A DNA stretch of 64,000 bases from Hyposmocoma kahamanoa (lineage: Eukaryota > Arthropoda > Insecta > Lepidoptera > Cosmopterigidae), in assembly GCF_003589595.1 (NCBI RefSeq), contig NW_020653712.1, positions 1,858,135 to 1,922,134 of the forward strand, given 5' to 3'. A program made the position numbers and the translations under genes. Numbering within the stretch: position 1 is the first letter of the stretch; each line of letters opens with the position of its first letter. Under the pieces are notes generated by a model. That model was not told the DNA's origin, searched no databases, and saw nothing but the letters and a program-made list of their open reading frames with translations. Below, piece after piece: positions 12,545-23,916 of the stretch.

Positions 12545-14040
12545 TTATAATAAGGGCGCGTTTATTCGACACGGATTTCATAGCACTCACGCCGCGGACA
12601 CCGCGTGGCCGCCGCATAGCACACCACGTGCATCTAACTTTGAGCGTCCCGGGTACGCGGGCGAGGCTGACCTGTCCTTGCATGCATGTAACTGTTATGG
12701 CATAATAATCTCAGTATAGAGTACTAAAAAAACGACCTCAAAAGCACGTGAAATTACATTTGCCAAGTTTTATTGAAATATCCCCTAGTTCGCCACTATA
12801 CAGGACTTGAAACAGGAGATAATAAAAATCGATTCTCACTACTCAAAATATATTGAGAGAAAAAAACGCCTTGAATTGGAGAATAGCAAAACCAACCATT
12901 AAAGTAATTGCTCCTTAAGTAAAATTTAGGCGCCACCCTTAGAGGTGGATGATTTTCTTCAAAATGAAATGGGACCACTATGGAGGTACCCTCTTTCCAA
13001 CAAAAATAGAATCATGAAAATCGGTTCACAAATACCGAAGTTATCGCGTAACATACATACAGAAAAAAGTACAGTCGAATTGAGAACCTCCTCCTTTTTT
13101 TGATGTCGGTTAAAAATACGTTCTATCCATTTAGCTTTTACGTTTTAACTTGAATGAGCGTCTCGGGCGCGCAGGCGAGACTGGCTTGTCTGTGGTCGAC
13201 TGTCGGTTGTATTGTTCCGAGGAATTATTGTTGTTGCCTAGTAAGTACAATTCAGAATCCCCATTAATGTACATGAAAGAATGCTAACTGGCCGGTCACA
13301 GCACGGCGGCCGCGCGAAAACTTTCGCGTCGTGTAAACTGGGCACTAAAATCACATCTGACCATAATGTCAAACGTGCCTATAGGTGCCTATGCGTTATT
13401 ATTCTAAGGGTGCCTACTGATTTGCTCGATTTTTTGTCGATCGTCATGTGTGATCAGATATGTAAGAAACAGACGGTAGTTTGCCGATCGACACTGTGGA
13501 GTTAATATTAGGCAAATTTGTTCGATTTTAACCCCGATATTTATAACAGGCGACAATACCGAACGTTGAAAATCAAGCAAATCTGTTGCCTACCAACAGA
13601 CCTTAAGAAGAACCTTTCATCACATGAAAGTCTTAAAAGTAATCAAGAGCTACATGAACAAATTATATACATATATACATGATATATTATAACTAATATT
13701 TAAGTATAAATAATGTCAGCACTAAAAAATCAGAGTACTAAAAACCCACCTTAAAAGTGGGTGGAATTATATCCACTTGCCAAGTTTTATTGAAATCGGT
13801 TACCGGAAAGTGCGCGAAACCGGATTCATCCCTTAGTTTGCCACCCTTAGAGGTGGAATATTTTCTTCAAATAACAAATGGGATCTATGCTGAGGTGCCC
13901 TCTTTCCAACAAAAAAATCTTCTTCGAAATCGATTCACATATTAGAGTTATCGCATTACATACAAACACATAAAATACAAAAAAAAGACAGTCGAATTGA
14001 GAACCTCCTCCTTTTTTTAAAATCGGTTAAAAAGTACTCG
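12545..14040 (+). repeat. Cluster of interspersed repeat fragments
   Basis: 12545-12700 (AAGGGCGCGTTTATTCGACA start) recurs near 16160. 12722-13117 and 13735-14033 are two copies of one repeat (GTACTAAAAA ... GCCACCCTTAGAGGTGGA ... CGAATTGAGAACCTCCTCC ... GGTTAAAAA). 13140-13290 matches pieces of 16190-16930. Confidence 0.65.
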
Positions 14041-14049
14041 ACTAATCAT

Positions 14050-14440
14050 CATCTTAATTAAGAGCTCTTGTCGGTGTAGCCTTCACCACTCCTCACGGTT
14101 CATAGCCAGTTCTTTGACCCCTTTATAGCTGTTCACTTTGATCTTCTTTTTTATTTGTTCACTATACGCCATTCTCGGTCTTTCTTTTTTTCTTTTCCCT
14201 TCTATCCCCCCCCTCAATTGTCACTTTTACAAATTCGTCATTACGTAACAAATGTCCAGATATATTCCCCCTTCTCTCTATTGTATTTAAAAGACTTCTC
14301 TCCTCTTCAACCCATTCCAAAACTTCCCTATTTGATGTCTTTTCAATCCATTTTATTTTTTCCATTCGCCTCCTGCACCACATTTCAAATGACTCCAATC
14401 TCTCTCTGTCTTTTTTGCTATTGTCCATATCTCGACTAAT
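14050..14440 (-). pseudogene. RTE-type LINE, 3' end fragment
   Basis: The minus frame has E-S-F-E-M-W-C-R-R-R-M-E-K-I, then R-S-L-L-N-T-I-E-R-R and I-S-G-H-L-L-R-N-D-E, the usual C-terminal segment of RTE/BovB-like reverse transcriptases. Only the tail is present. Confidence 0.75.
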
Positions 14441-14816
14441 ATAGTTCGCAAATAAGCGTCTCTACAAAAATTGTCTTTACAGATGTGGCCTTATTACATC
14501 ATGAGTGCGCTGTATATAGCATTCCATTTCTTATAAAGGTACTTAAGGAATGAAAAAAATTCGTATTTTTATTATTTGTTTAAAGAGTTTTCATGTAGAC
14601 CATTATTAGGCAGACGGAATAGAAGGAATCTGGATTTTCGATTCAGCACGCCCTTTTGGAATAGACATTGGAGATCAGCGCGCTAGCCCTTGTAGTGCCC
14701 GGGTGCAATCAATAACCTGGCGCCCTTTTGTGGGCACGCGATGAAAATTTATTTTATTTATTTTTACTGCAGTTATTGCGAACAAACTAATTACAATAAT
14801 TAAAGAAACATTAATA

Positions 14817-16095
14817 GGGGTTAAAGTATGAAATTGCCGATTTGTACTGAAAATCTAAATTGTTTATTTTTTAAATTTTTAACAAATTTATTTAATCAAA
14901 ATAGTTGCCATTATTATCTATACATTGCTGCCATCTAATGGGAAGGTTATTAATGCCTTTGCGATAGAACTCCGACGATCTAGACTGCACAAACTGTGTG
15001 AAAGCATTTTGTACTGCCTCCTGGGAAGAAAACTTCTTGTCACATAGATAATTGTCCAAATCACGAAAAAAATGGTAGTCCGTTGGAGCAAGGTCTGGTG
15101 AATACGGAGGATGACGAATGGTTTCTAACTGCAGTTCCTGAAGGGTCAAAATGGTTTCTCGTGCTGTGTGAAGTCTCGCGTTGTCGTGGAGCAATAATGG
15201 TGAAGATCGATTCATGAGTCGGAGCTGTTTTACTTAGTTAGTTTTGTCAACATGGTTCGGAGTTCGGCACAATAGACATCTGCCGTTATTGCTTGACCAG
15301 ATCGGAGAAAACTATAGTGAATAACACCATGCTGAGACCACCAAACAGTTACCATTACCTTTTTATTGGTAAGTTTTGCTTTAGGACACTGTTGTGGCAT
15401 TTGACCTGGGGTCAGCCATTGCATTTTTCTTTTCCGGTTATCATAAAGAATCCACTTTTCATCACATGTTACAATTCGATCCAATATTCCTTCATTTCTG
15501 TACCGGTTCAACAAGGCAACACAAGTTTCAACACGCGTTTCTTTCTGCAGATCAGTCAAATCATGAGGCACCCATTTTTCGTATTTTTTTATATTATTGA
15601 TTTGACGCAAGTGAGTCAATATTGTGGGTAAGGTAACGTTAAACCATGCCGCTAATTCCTGGGTAGTTTGACTAGGATCGGCTTCCACTATCTCTCTTAA
15701 TTCATCGTTATTCACCTGTGTGGGCGGTCTTCCTCGTGGCTCGTTCTTTAAGTCGAAATTTCCATCACGAAAGCGTTTAAACCAAAATCGCACGGTGCGT
15801 TCATTAGTAGACCCCTCTCCAAACGCAGCATTGATATTGCGGGCTGTTTCTGCCGCGTTAGTTCCGCGTCGGAACTCGTATTCAAAAATCACTCGAATTT
15901 TCGCAGTATCCATCTTTCTTGTTTAAATTGAATAACAAAAACAATTGAAAGTCGGTATTCAAATGTTTCAAATTTAAAAAAAAAAAATCACAAACCATTT
16001 GAAAAAAGTTTCATTCGAAAACCTCAAACCATGAAGATTCTATGAAAATTCAAAGAACCTATTGCAATAAAACGGCAATTTCATACTTTAACCCC
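14817..16095 (-). mobile_element. Mariner transposon (DD34D), full length, inactive
   Basis: 1279 bp bounded by TA on each side. TIRs begin GGGGTTAAAGTATGAAATTG and match for 23 bp with further partial pairing. It encodes one transposase on the minus strand, broken into two frames. Full element length is typical of mariner. Confidence 0.95.
14892..15913 (-). pseudogene. Mariner transposase, frameshifted
   Basis: Cut-and-paste DNA transposase. The first part (15913-15230, 227 codons) has the N-terminal helix-turn-helix region, the linker W-V-P-H-D-L and the first catalytic Asp in T-C-D-E-K-W-I. The second part (15215-14892, 107 codons) has L-L-H-D-N-A-R-L-H-T-A and S-P-D-L-A-P-T-D-Y-H-F-F. 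The last two Asp are 34 residues apart, as in mariners. The two parts are in different frames with a stop between them, so the copy cannot make a full protein. Combined length (about 340) equals the family's usual 345. Confidence 0.95.
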
Positions 16096-16159
16096 TAATA
16101 TTAACAACTTAAAAGTGCTTATATAAGATTAAGTACTTATCAAACAACCCTTTTCACAA

Positions 16160-16930
16160 TAAGGGCGCGTTTATTCGACACGAATTACAACCGCCGCGCA
16201 GCGACCACGTGCATCTAATTGTCTTTGGTCCGCGGGCGAGACTTCCTTGTCTATGATCTACTTGTCTGTCTGTGGTGTTGTATTATTCTGAGGAATTTAT
16301 TTATTTATTATTATTAGGTACATCAACGTCATATGTATTTGACAATCAACAAAAATTAGACTGATACATATGACAATTACAGACGTGTACAACATTTGCT
16401 ATACTATACCTAAATATTCAATTTCACGACAACAACACAGACATAATTACACAATGCTTTAAAAACAATACTTGATTAATATATTTTTTACATAAATTGA
16501 AAATTTAAAAAAACAAAAGCGATAACAAAAACAATAGATTAGTACACATTTAAATACACGTACAATATTACATTCTATAGTACTACTAGTGTTAATTTTA
16601 TTATTATTTAAAATGTGACATTAGCTTGGGCCTAAATACTGACAAAGGGTCAGCAAATATGGATATATTTGCGTCACAAGTACTTGTCAAAACATTGTAG
16701 CTTGTACATATTCAATTAATAGGTGAATTAAGGCCTATATTTGTTCTACATAAGGGCAAATGCAAGATCTTAGAAATAGGACATCTGGGATAATTGTAAG
16801 ACACGGCTAATATGATTTGATTCAGGATATCGAGACCGGTAATTTGGTCATTTAGGATCTTGTACAAAAAAATTAAATGCTGTTGCCTAGTAAATAGAAT
16901 TCAGACTCGCCATTAAGCGCGGTAAGTGGG
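16160..16930. repeat. Repeat interrupted by a LINE fragment
   Basis: 16160-16315 and 16880-16930 are the two halves of a repeat also seen at 12545 and 13140-13290. The part between is the LINE remnant listed separately. Confidence 0.5.
16316..16880 (-). pseudogene. CR1/Jockey-like LINE, 3' fragment
   Basis: The minus strand near 16870-16610 reads F-L-Y-K-I-L-N-D-Q-I-T-G-L-D-I-L and further C-terminal reverse-transcriptase sequence with one stop, followed by an AT-rich tail. 5'-truncated, as is usual for LINE insertions. Confidence 0.65.
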
Positions 16931-16989
16931 CGCTAATGCAAACATTCTGACAATATTCCTGACCGTCCATCCTCAAACAAGTCACATTT

Positions 16990-17166
16990 AGGGTCATATT
17001 CCAGAACTGTACGCAACGCTCAAGTCAGGATTTGAGCAGACTTGAGTATGATTTCAAGCACTGGAATACGACCCTAATGGCAAGGACTTGAGTATGATTT
17101 CTAGTGCTTTGAATCATACTCAAGTCCCGACTTGAACATTGAGTAGAGTTCTAGAATACGAGCCTA
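16990..17166. mobile_element. Foldback MITE F1, copy 1
   Basis: TAGGGTCATATTCCAGAACT and its inverted partner flank repeated inverted AAGTC/GACTTGAGTATGATTT segments. A shorter, cleaner copy lies at 28923-29038. Confidence 0.7.
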
Positions 17167-17745
17167 AAGGTTGGTGGCAACAAGCGAATTGAGCACCGAC
17201 AGGAAGCACGGTATGGGTGAATTAGCGCGCGTTAGGGTCCGGGACCAAGGGGTGGTAAACAACTTCTGTCTTCTATAGTTGTTAGGTGCATCGAGTTATC
17301 ACAGCTCATCATGCAAATCTGGGGAATCTATATTACCGCTCAGAATTTTGCAGGTAACCACTATAATTACATTAAATTAAAAAAGTCGTGACAAAATGGC
17401 TCCTATGACTAAACTACAGTAAAACAGAGCAATTTATTGAAATTGTCAGTTAGTAAAACGTGAAGTCGTTGCTCTTGTGACGACCTCCGTGGTCCAAGTA
17501 CGCAAAAGATGATATACTAACCTATATAGTGTAAAGTTTTTGTTACTTTTGTCCTAACATTGAACTAAATGGCAACTTTGACTTTTACAACGGACTTGAC
17601 TCTTAACTAGAAAGCTGTCAGAAAACTTTTAATTGTTTCAACATTGGAGAAATCATATCAAGTTAAAACAAGACTGAAAATTTAAGGTCAAAACCTAATT
17701 TGTGCTATTGTAAACAATCTCACCGTCCACTCAAATTCAAGCGTT
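17167..17745. other. No gene seen
   Basis: No coding or repeat structure that I can support. Confidence 0.4.
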
Positions 17746-17747
17746 GA

Positions 17748-18000
17748 TATTTTGACAACCTCTATGGTCGAGAGGCTTACGCACCGGTTTTCCGGTGTCG
17801 ACATCCCTGAGGTCCCGAGTTCGATGCCCTGCCGGGTCAGTGTAGAAACAAACTTTTCTATATTGTCTTGGGTCTGGGTATTTGTGGTACCGTGTCGTCG
17901 TTCCCGATTTCCATAGCACAAGTGCTTTAACTACTTACTTTGGAATCAGAGCAATGGATGTGATGTTGTCTAATATTTATTTATTTGTATTTATTTGTGA
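17748..18000 (+). repeat. tRNA-derived SINE
   Basis: A-box-like TGGTCGAGAGGCTTACGC and B-box-like GTCCCGAGTTCGATGCCC (polymerase III internal promoter), then a unique body and an ATTTATTTATTTG tail. A (CGCACGCA)n-type microsatellite follows at about 18080-18140. Confidence 0.7.
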
Positions 18001-18140
18001 AATTAAAAATGGTAATATTAGAGGTCTAAAAATAAAACATTGTTGTGGATAGTGATAAACACATACGAACACAATGACACGCACCACACACGCACGCACG
18101 CACGCATGTACGCACGCACGCACTAACGCAAGCACGCATG

Positions 18141-19737
18141 CACCTGAATGATCCACCAGGATCAATATACATAGTTCAGGCATCGGTCTCTGCAAATATT
18201 GTGGTCTACAACCATGAGTAAGTGTTTCATTCGCCTAACCTCCAACGAATTATAACCCAGATAACCCAACGGGATTGACAGTTGAAATACTTACAGTTAA
18301 ATTTTCCCCAGTGATCGGAAAATCGGGTGCAAATGGTGCAATTATTAATAATGTTGGGAAGCAATAGGCCGTTTAGTTCAGGGGGCCTACCATAACCTTT
18401 CCAAAAACAATCTTATTTCAATGTAAGCTTAAAGTAAGCTTATTATAATATTACTCATATTCGTACCACAATATTTGACGAACCTGTCAACCAAGTAATG
18501 TATTATTGCTAAAGTGATTGAAAGAACGAATGATTTCCCAATATTGTCTATTCCTTACTAAAAATAGGAAAGAGATAACGCTGTGTGAACTACACAATGC
18601 CATCTCTTTCTTTTTTGATGTTCCCAATGGTCTTGTCGTGAATAATGTTTATGTAGGTACTTAATGTTATTTACATTCAGAGAATTTTAACTGCCAAAAA
18701 AGAAAAGTATATATTAATGAAATCTATTAAAATTACGTTGTTTTCAATTATTTTTCCGCATTTTCATGAATAAATATAAATAAAACAAGCGGAGTCTTGA
18801 CAGTCACGTTATTAATTCGGAACTATTGTCTAGTGTCAACTGTTATCTTCGCCAAGGAGCATATAGGTGGCGCTGTTATAATTTTACGAAATAAACATCG
18901 CGTATTTTTATTTAACGACAAATTATTTACTATGTGTTAATAAATAAAAAATGAACAAAATATTGAAGAGATTTCACTTAACTTTTAATCATTACAAATC
19001 AATATTAAGACAATAAAACTGAAAATAATAATATATTGTTTCCATTGCATCCGTATTTTAAGATTGCTAAATTTGACATAAGAGCAATATTACTTTAATA
19101 GTCACAAAGCTGCCAATAAAACATCATAGTTTTAACATTACAATAAGCTTACTTTAAGCGCGTCATGGTACGAAAAGTCAATGTCAGGTTAAAGTAATAT
19201 TGTTTGAAGAGGTTGTGGTAGGACCCCAGAATTTGTTACATCTTTTTAAATTAGAAACTACAACCAATCATCGGCAAGATTTCATAGTGTTTATCATTTG
19301 TTGCGTTTCGGCGACAGCTACAGCGGTTCTGATAGTAATCGAGGCTTAGGCACTTCCATTGTTTTTTTTTCTTCCATTGTTGAGCAGTATTTTTATATTT
19401 ATAATTTTATAATTCAATCTCGCTGGCTTATTGAGTGTGGAGTAAATTATTACATTGTTTAACTTTTGCAATCTATTTTCAACTTCACGGTACAATGTTT
19501 TGTTTCATCAAGGCATATTTGTCTAATATTTAGGTATAGGTTATTTGATAGTAAATAGCTAACATGGAAAAAGTAAACTGTTCACAATTTGTTAACGCAT
19601 CACGAAAATAATAATCAGTGATATTGATTTAATTAATCCTCTAAGTAACTGAATGTCATCTACTCGACAACTTTATCTCATTCAAATCGTTGGAATCAAA
19701 GTAATTTCAATTATATTCCCAAAATTATTTACGCTAT
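18141..19737. other. No gene seen
   Basis: AT-rich. If U2 is a separate gene its 5' exon may lie in this interval, but I could not identify it. Confidence 0.4.
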
Positions 19738-19960
19738 TTTTTATGTTATTAAGTGACGGGACGAAAAAATCGTGGGGCTGGTGGTAAATGACACGTCTAT
19801 CCGTAACAGATGCACTGCCACTCAAAGCTTTAAATCGCGAAGATCCGAGGGGCACTGCCACTATGTCTGTCACCCCGACACATGTAGTTGACAAGTCCCA
19901 TGTGCCTGTAGTTTTATCAGTTCCCTTATCTTTCAAAACTGAAATGCAGTAAAGGTGACA
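19738..19960 (-). repeat. Family A repeat, about 145 bp before U2
   Basis: Reverse copy of the AGTGACGGGACGAA ... TTGACAAGTCCCATGTGCCTGTA repeat. The insertion lies in the presumed intron just upstream of the U2 acceptor. Confidence 0.7.
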
Positions 19961-20085
19961 TTACTACTTAGCTGCAGTAAAGCGGCTGTGCTTTCCTGGA
20001 CGAAATCTTTCAAAGGAGCTCTAATGCTCCTAAATACAACCTAAACATTTTAAGAATATAATGACGATCTGAATAAAATGATACC

Positions 20086-20104
20086 TTTTCTCGCTATTTT
20101 TCAG
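20086..20104 (+). other. 3' splice acceptor box of U2
   Basis: TTTTCTCGCTATTTTTCAG, identical over 19 nt to the U3 acceptor. The upstream GAATAAAATGATACC also resembles U4's GAATAAAATCATATC, so the intron tail was duplicated with the exon. Confidence 0.8.
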
Positions 20105-23100
20105 CACGCGACATGATAACAACTCGGAAAAAAAGTAATGACTCCAAGGAAGAGAAATTAAAACGACGGAAGTGTCAAAGACTAATCAATTATATATTTG
20201 GAAAAGGGCCATATCCCGTTACTGACATCGAAGTGTTTCAACTTAACAAAGAGCACATAAACGAAATTATCGAACAGCAAAAACTTAGAGGAAAAGATAA
20301 TGAAGAATACATTAGATTAGAAGTAATTCTTAAATCTGATGATAAACCAGAGGTAGTATGTGTACATAAAATCAAGAAGCTTTCACTACAAACCTCAACT
20401 GGGCATGAAAAGACAAATAATGTTGATAAGCCAAGAGCAAACTTAAATACGATAGACTCTCAAAAACCTGCACCTTACGCAAAACTTCTATGCTCGCCGA
20501 CAAATAAAACCACGGAGTTAATACAGACAGAAAAATCAAGTAAATATATTACTCAGATGAATCCATTGAAATTGGCACAAGTACCACTTGCAGTGTCCGG
20601 TCGGGAACAGACGGATATTAAATCAAATGCATTAGGAAAATCAACTACAATGAGTACTCCAAAGAATACACTAGAAATGGCCCCTTCACCACTCACAACA
20701 TCCGAGCTTAAAAACACAGATATTGAATCAATTAAACCGGAAAAATCAAGTACGTTAACCGCTCAGAGGAATCCGGTACAATTATCCCAACCACTTAGGG
20801 TGTTCGATCAAAAGTGGACAGATATTAAATCACGTAACTTAGGAAAATCAAGTACAATCGCCATTCAGAAGCCATTAAAATTTATCCAATTACCACACGC
20901 AGTGCCTGATCAGAAAAAAATAAAAATCGAATCAGTTGGATTGGGGAAATTAAGTTTAATTAGTACGCAGAAGTCATCGAAATTATTCCCAGTGCCATTT
21001 AAAGTTTCTCCACAGAAAATTATAAATACTGCAGCAAATCGATTGCGAAGCGCCAATATAAAAGCTAACGATGATAACTTGTTAAAAATGACTAGTGGAA
21101 CCAAATATAAGCCGCAATATATCATGGAAGGTGTGAAAGCTCTTAAAACACATATATATAAAGATAATAATTCCCCCAGAAAAGAAACAGTAACTGACAA
21201 TAGGACATGTCAGGTTTCGTTTCCACTACCTCCTTCACCGAACAAAGAATCCGACATTTGTACATTAACTCCAGTACCTTCACCGAACTGGTACATATTA
21301 GATCACCCGCAAATTCCACACTTGAAGAATTGTGACGAAAACACGGAAAAAGTGTATACCATACAGAACATACCACCGCCGAATGAAAAAAGTTTTCTGA
21401 AGAAGATATCATCACTGAAGCAAGCGTTTACCCTAGAAAACAACTCACCACCGGAAAAAGAGAATAAAGCAATACCAAACGACCTTAAGACTCAGAAACA
21501 TTTGCAAAAAGATTCTGTAAACTCGAACATTGTCACAGATTCTGTGACAAAATATACCAAACCAGCCTTTAAGAAAATATCCCAACAATTTTATAAAGAT
21601 TCTACACCAGAAACTGTAAAAATGTCCCAACAAGTGCAAAAGGATTCTACAGCAGAAGCTATGAAAAAGCTTCAACAATTTCATGGAGATTCTACACTAC
21701 AAATAATAAAAATATCCCAACAAGTGCATAAAGATTCGACAGCAGAAGCTGTAAATAAGCCCCAACAATTTCACAAAGAAAAAGACAATAAACCAATACG
21801 AAACGAGCTTAACACTCACCAATATTTCCAAAAAGATTCTGTAAAATCGAACATTGTCACAGATTCCGTGATAAAATATACCAAACCAGCCTTTAAGAAA
21901 ATATCCCAACAATTTTATAATGATTTTACACCACAAATTGTAAAAATGCCCCAACAAGTGCATAAAGATTCTACAGCTGAAGTTGTGAAATGGCCCCAAC
22001 AATTTCATGGAGATTCTACACTAGAAATAATAAAAATGTCCCAACAAGTGCAAAAAGATTCTAGAGCTGAAACTGGGAAAATTGCCCATGAAGTACATAA
22101 AGATTCTACAGCTGAAGTTGTGAAATGGCCCCAACAAATGCATAAAGATTCTACAGCTGAAACAGGAAAAATTTCCCATGTGCATGAAGTGAATAAAGAT
22201 TCTACAGAAGAAGTCGGAAATAAGCCCCAACAATTTCACAAAGAAAAATTTAAGAAAGCAATACCAAACGACCTTAAAACTTACCAACATTTGCAGAAAG
22301 ATTCTGCAAAGTCGAATATTTTCACAGAGTCTGTGACAAAATATAGCAAACCAGCCTTTAAGAAAATATCCCAACAATTTTATAACGGTTCTACACCAGA
22401 AATTGTAAAAATGTCCCAACAAGTGCATAAAGATTCTACAGCTGAAGTTGTGAAATGGCCCCAACAATTTCATGAAGATTCTGCACCAGAAATAGTAAAA
22501 ATGCCCCAACAAGTGCATAAAGATTCTACAGTTGAGACAGGGAAAATTGCCCATGAAGTGCATAAAGATTCCACAGCAGAAACTGTAAATAAGCCCCAAC
22601 AATTTCATAAAGAAAAAGATAATAAAGCAATATCAAACGACCTTAAAACTCACCAACATTTGCAGAAAGATTTTGTACAGTCGAATATTTTCACAGATTC
22701 TGTGACAAAATATACCAAACCAGCCTTTAAGAGAATATCCCAACAATTTTANNNNNNNNNNAAAGATAATAAAGCAATACCAAACGACCTTAAAACTCAC
22801 CAACATTTACAGAAAGATTTTGTACAGTCGAATACTTTCACAGATTCTGTAACAAAATATACCAAACCAGCCTTTAAGAAAATATCCCAACAATTTTATA
22901 AAGATTCTATACCAGAAATTGTAAAATGGCCTCAACAATTCCATGAAGATTCTACACCAGAAATAGTAAAAATGTCCCAACAAGTGCATAAAGATTCTAC
23001 AGCTGAAACAGGGAAAATTACCCATGAAGTGCATAAAGATTCCACAGCAGAAGCTGTAAATAAGCCCCAACAATTTCACAAAGATTCTACAGCAGAAACT

Positions 23101-23718
23101 GTAAAAATATCCCAACAATTGCGTAAAGATTATATAGTAGAACCAGTGACAATACACCAGCAAATGCATAAAGATTTCACAGCAGAAGATGCAAAAATGT
23201 CTCAAGAACTTCATAAACATTTTACAGCAGAAACAATGAAAAAACCTAAACAAACACATCGTTTTCATATTTTTGATATGTCTAAACGTTATCCACAACA
23301 ACTTTCATGGGGTTGGCCAGATAGTTACCATTCTCAACCTACATATAACATGTACCAGCATCATCACCCAGAACAATTTCAGTACATGGAGACATTACTT
23401 CCAACAGCACAGAACTTGGATCGGACAAAGGTTGCCTACCCCCTAAACGACGCGGTTCAAAATCGATCAAAATCACAACGTTCAGATTCTGTACGGACAA
23501 TACCGGCAGTAGAACAGAATGATGTACAAATGAGTGCCTGTCAGGCAGAATCGCGAACTTTCTTGTCCTTGAACTACCACTTTCGTCACTATCCACAGCA
23601 ATTAGAGCATTCATCAGCACAAATGCCAAATCAAACAAACACTTCATTAATTATATATCCGACGAGCAGCCTGCGCAAGCGAATTTATGCGACGAAATCA
23701 AAACACGACGACAAGTAG
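20105..23718 (+). CDS. U2: large terminal exon with 15-residue repeats, unrecognised family
   Basis: The frame is open from the acceptor ending at 20104 to TAG at 23716-23718, about 1204 codons, interrupted only by a 10-N assembly gap (22752-22761). Entry is phase 1 (CA|CGC GAC ATG). An ATG at 20113 lies at the third codon, but the other units have Val or Ile there, so it need not be the start. N-terminal block: R-R-K-C-Q-R-L-I-N-Y-I-F-G-K-G-P-Y-P, then I-I-E-Q-Q-K and D-D-K-P-E-V-V. About 21570-23250 is an array of 24 visible 15-residue repeats (V-H-K-D-S-T-A-E-V-V-K-W-P-Q-Q type) cut by five longer linkers. After it (23272-23313) comes F-D-M-S-K-R-Y-P-Q-Q-L-S-W-G, shared with U1. The K-I-T-x-D-M motif of U3 and U4 is absent. 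Predicted to be disordered and Lys/Gln-rich. Function unknown. True length is uncertain because of the gap. Confidence 0.8.
21570..23250 (+). repeat. 45-bp (15-residue) coding tandem repeats of U2 in higher-order blocks
   Basis: Twenty-four imperfect 45-bp units code for (V/F)-H-K-D-S-T-A-E-x-V-K-x-x-Q-Q. They are grouped into blocks separated by a linker of about 48 residues (N-K-A-I-P-N-D-L-K-T ... K-P-A-F-K-K-I-S-Q-Q) that begins near 21462, 21786, 22249, 22618 and 22765. The fourth linker runs into the assembly gap and the fifth starts right after it, so repeats are probably missing there. Confidence 0.9.
22752..22761. other. Assembly gap of 10 N inside the U2 repeat array
   Basis: Ten N separate two copies of the long linker. 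The frame happens to continue across, but a 10-N run is likely a placeholder, so the real number of repeats is unknown. Confidence 0.95.
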
Positions 23719-23807
23719 GCGAAGATTAACACGGAACTCAGTTCACAAGCTTGATAACCAACCATGGACTAACAATGTAGGACACTGAAGCATTACCGAT
23801 AAACAAA

Positions 23808-23813
23808 AATAAA
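23808..23813 (+). promoter_or_regulatory. Poly(A) signal of U2
   Basis: AATAAA about 90 nt after the U2 stop codon, just before a transposon that begins at 23917. Confidence 0.6.
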
Positions 23814-23916
23814 ATACGTATATAGTTACAGTACCAATACGAAGAAAATTTCATTTCTATCTGACCCCAAAAAACCCATTCCGTACCACTTTAGAAATGA
23901 TCATCGAGTACGTATA

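Noticed and set aside
17752..17830. tRNA gene
   Set aside because: Only polymerase III boxes; followed by a SINE body and an A/T-rich tail.
18080..18140. CRISPR-like short repeats
   Set aside because: It is a simple (ACGC)n microsatellite without spacers.
21445..23301. Long minus-strand frames (up to 195 codons) opposite U2
   Set aside because: They are the antisense of the 45-bp coding repeats (repeating C-R-I-F-M-H-L-L-G). They have no splice or start context.
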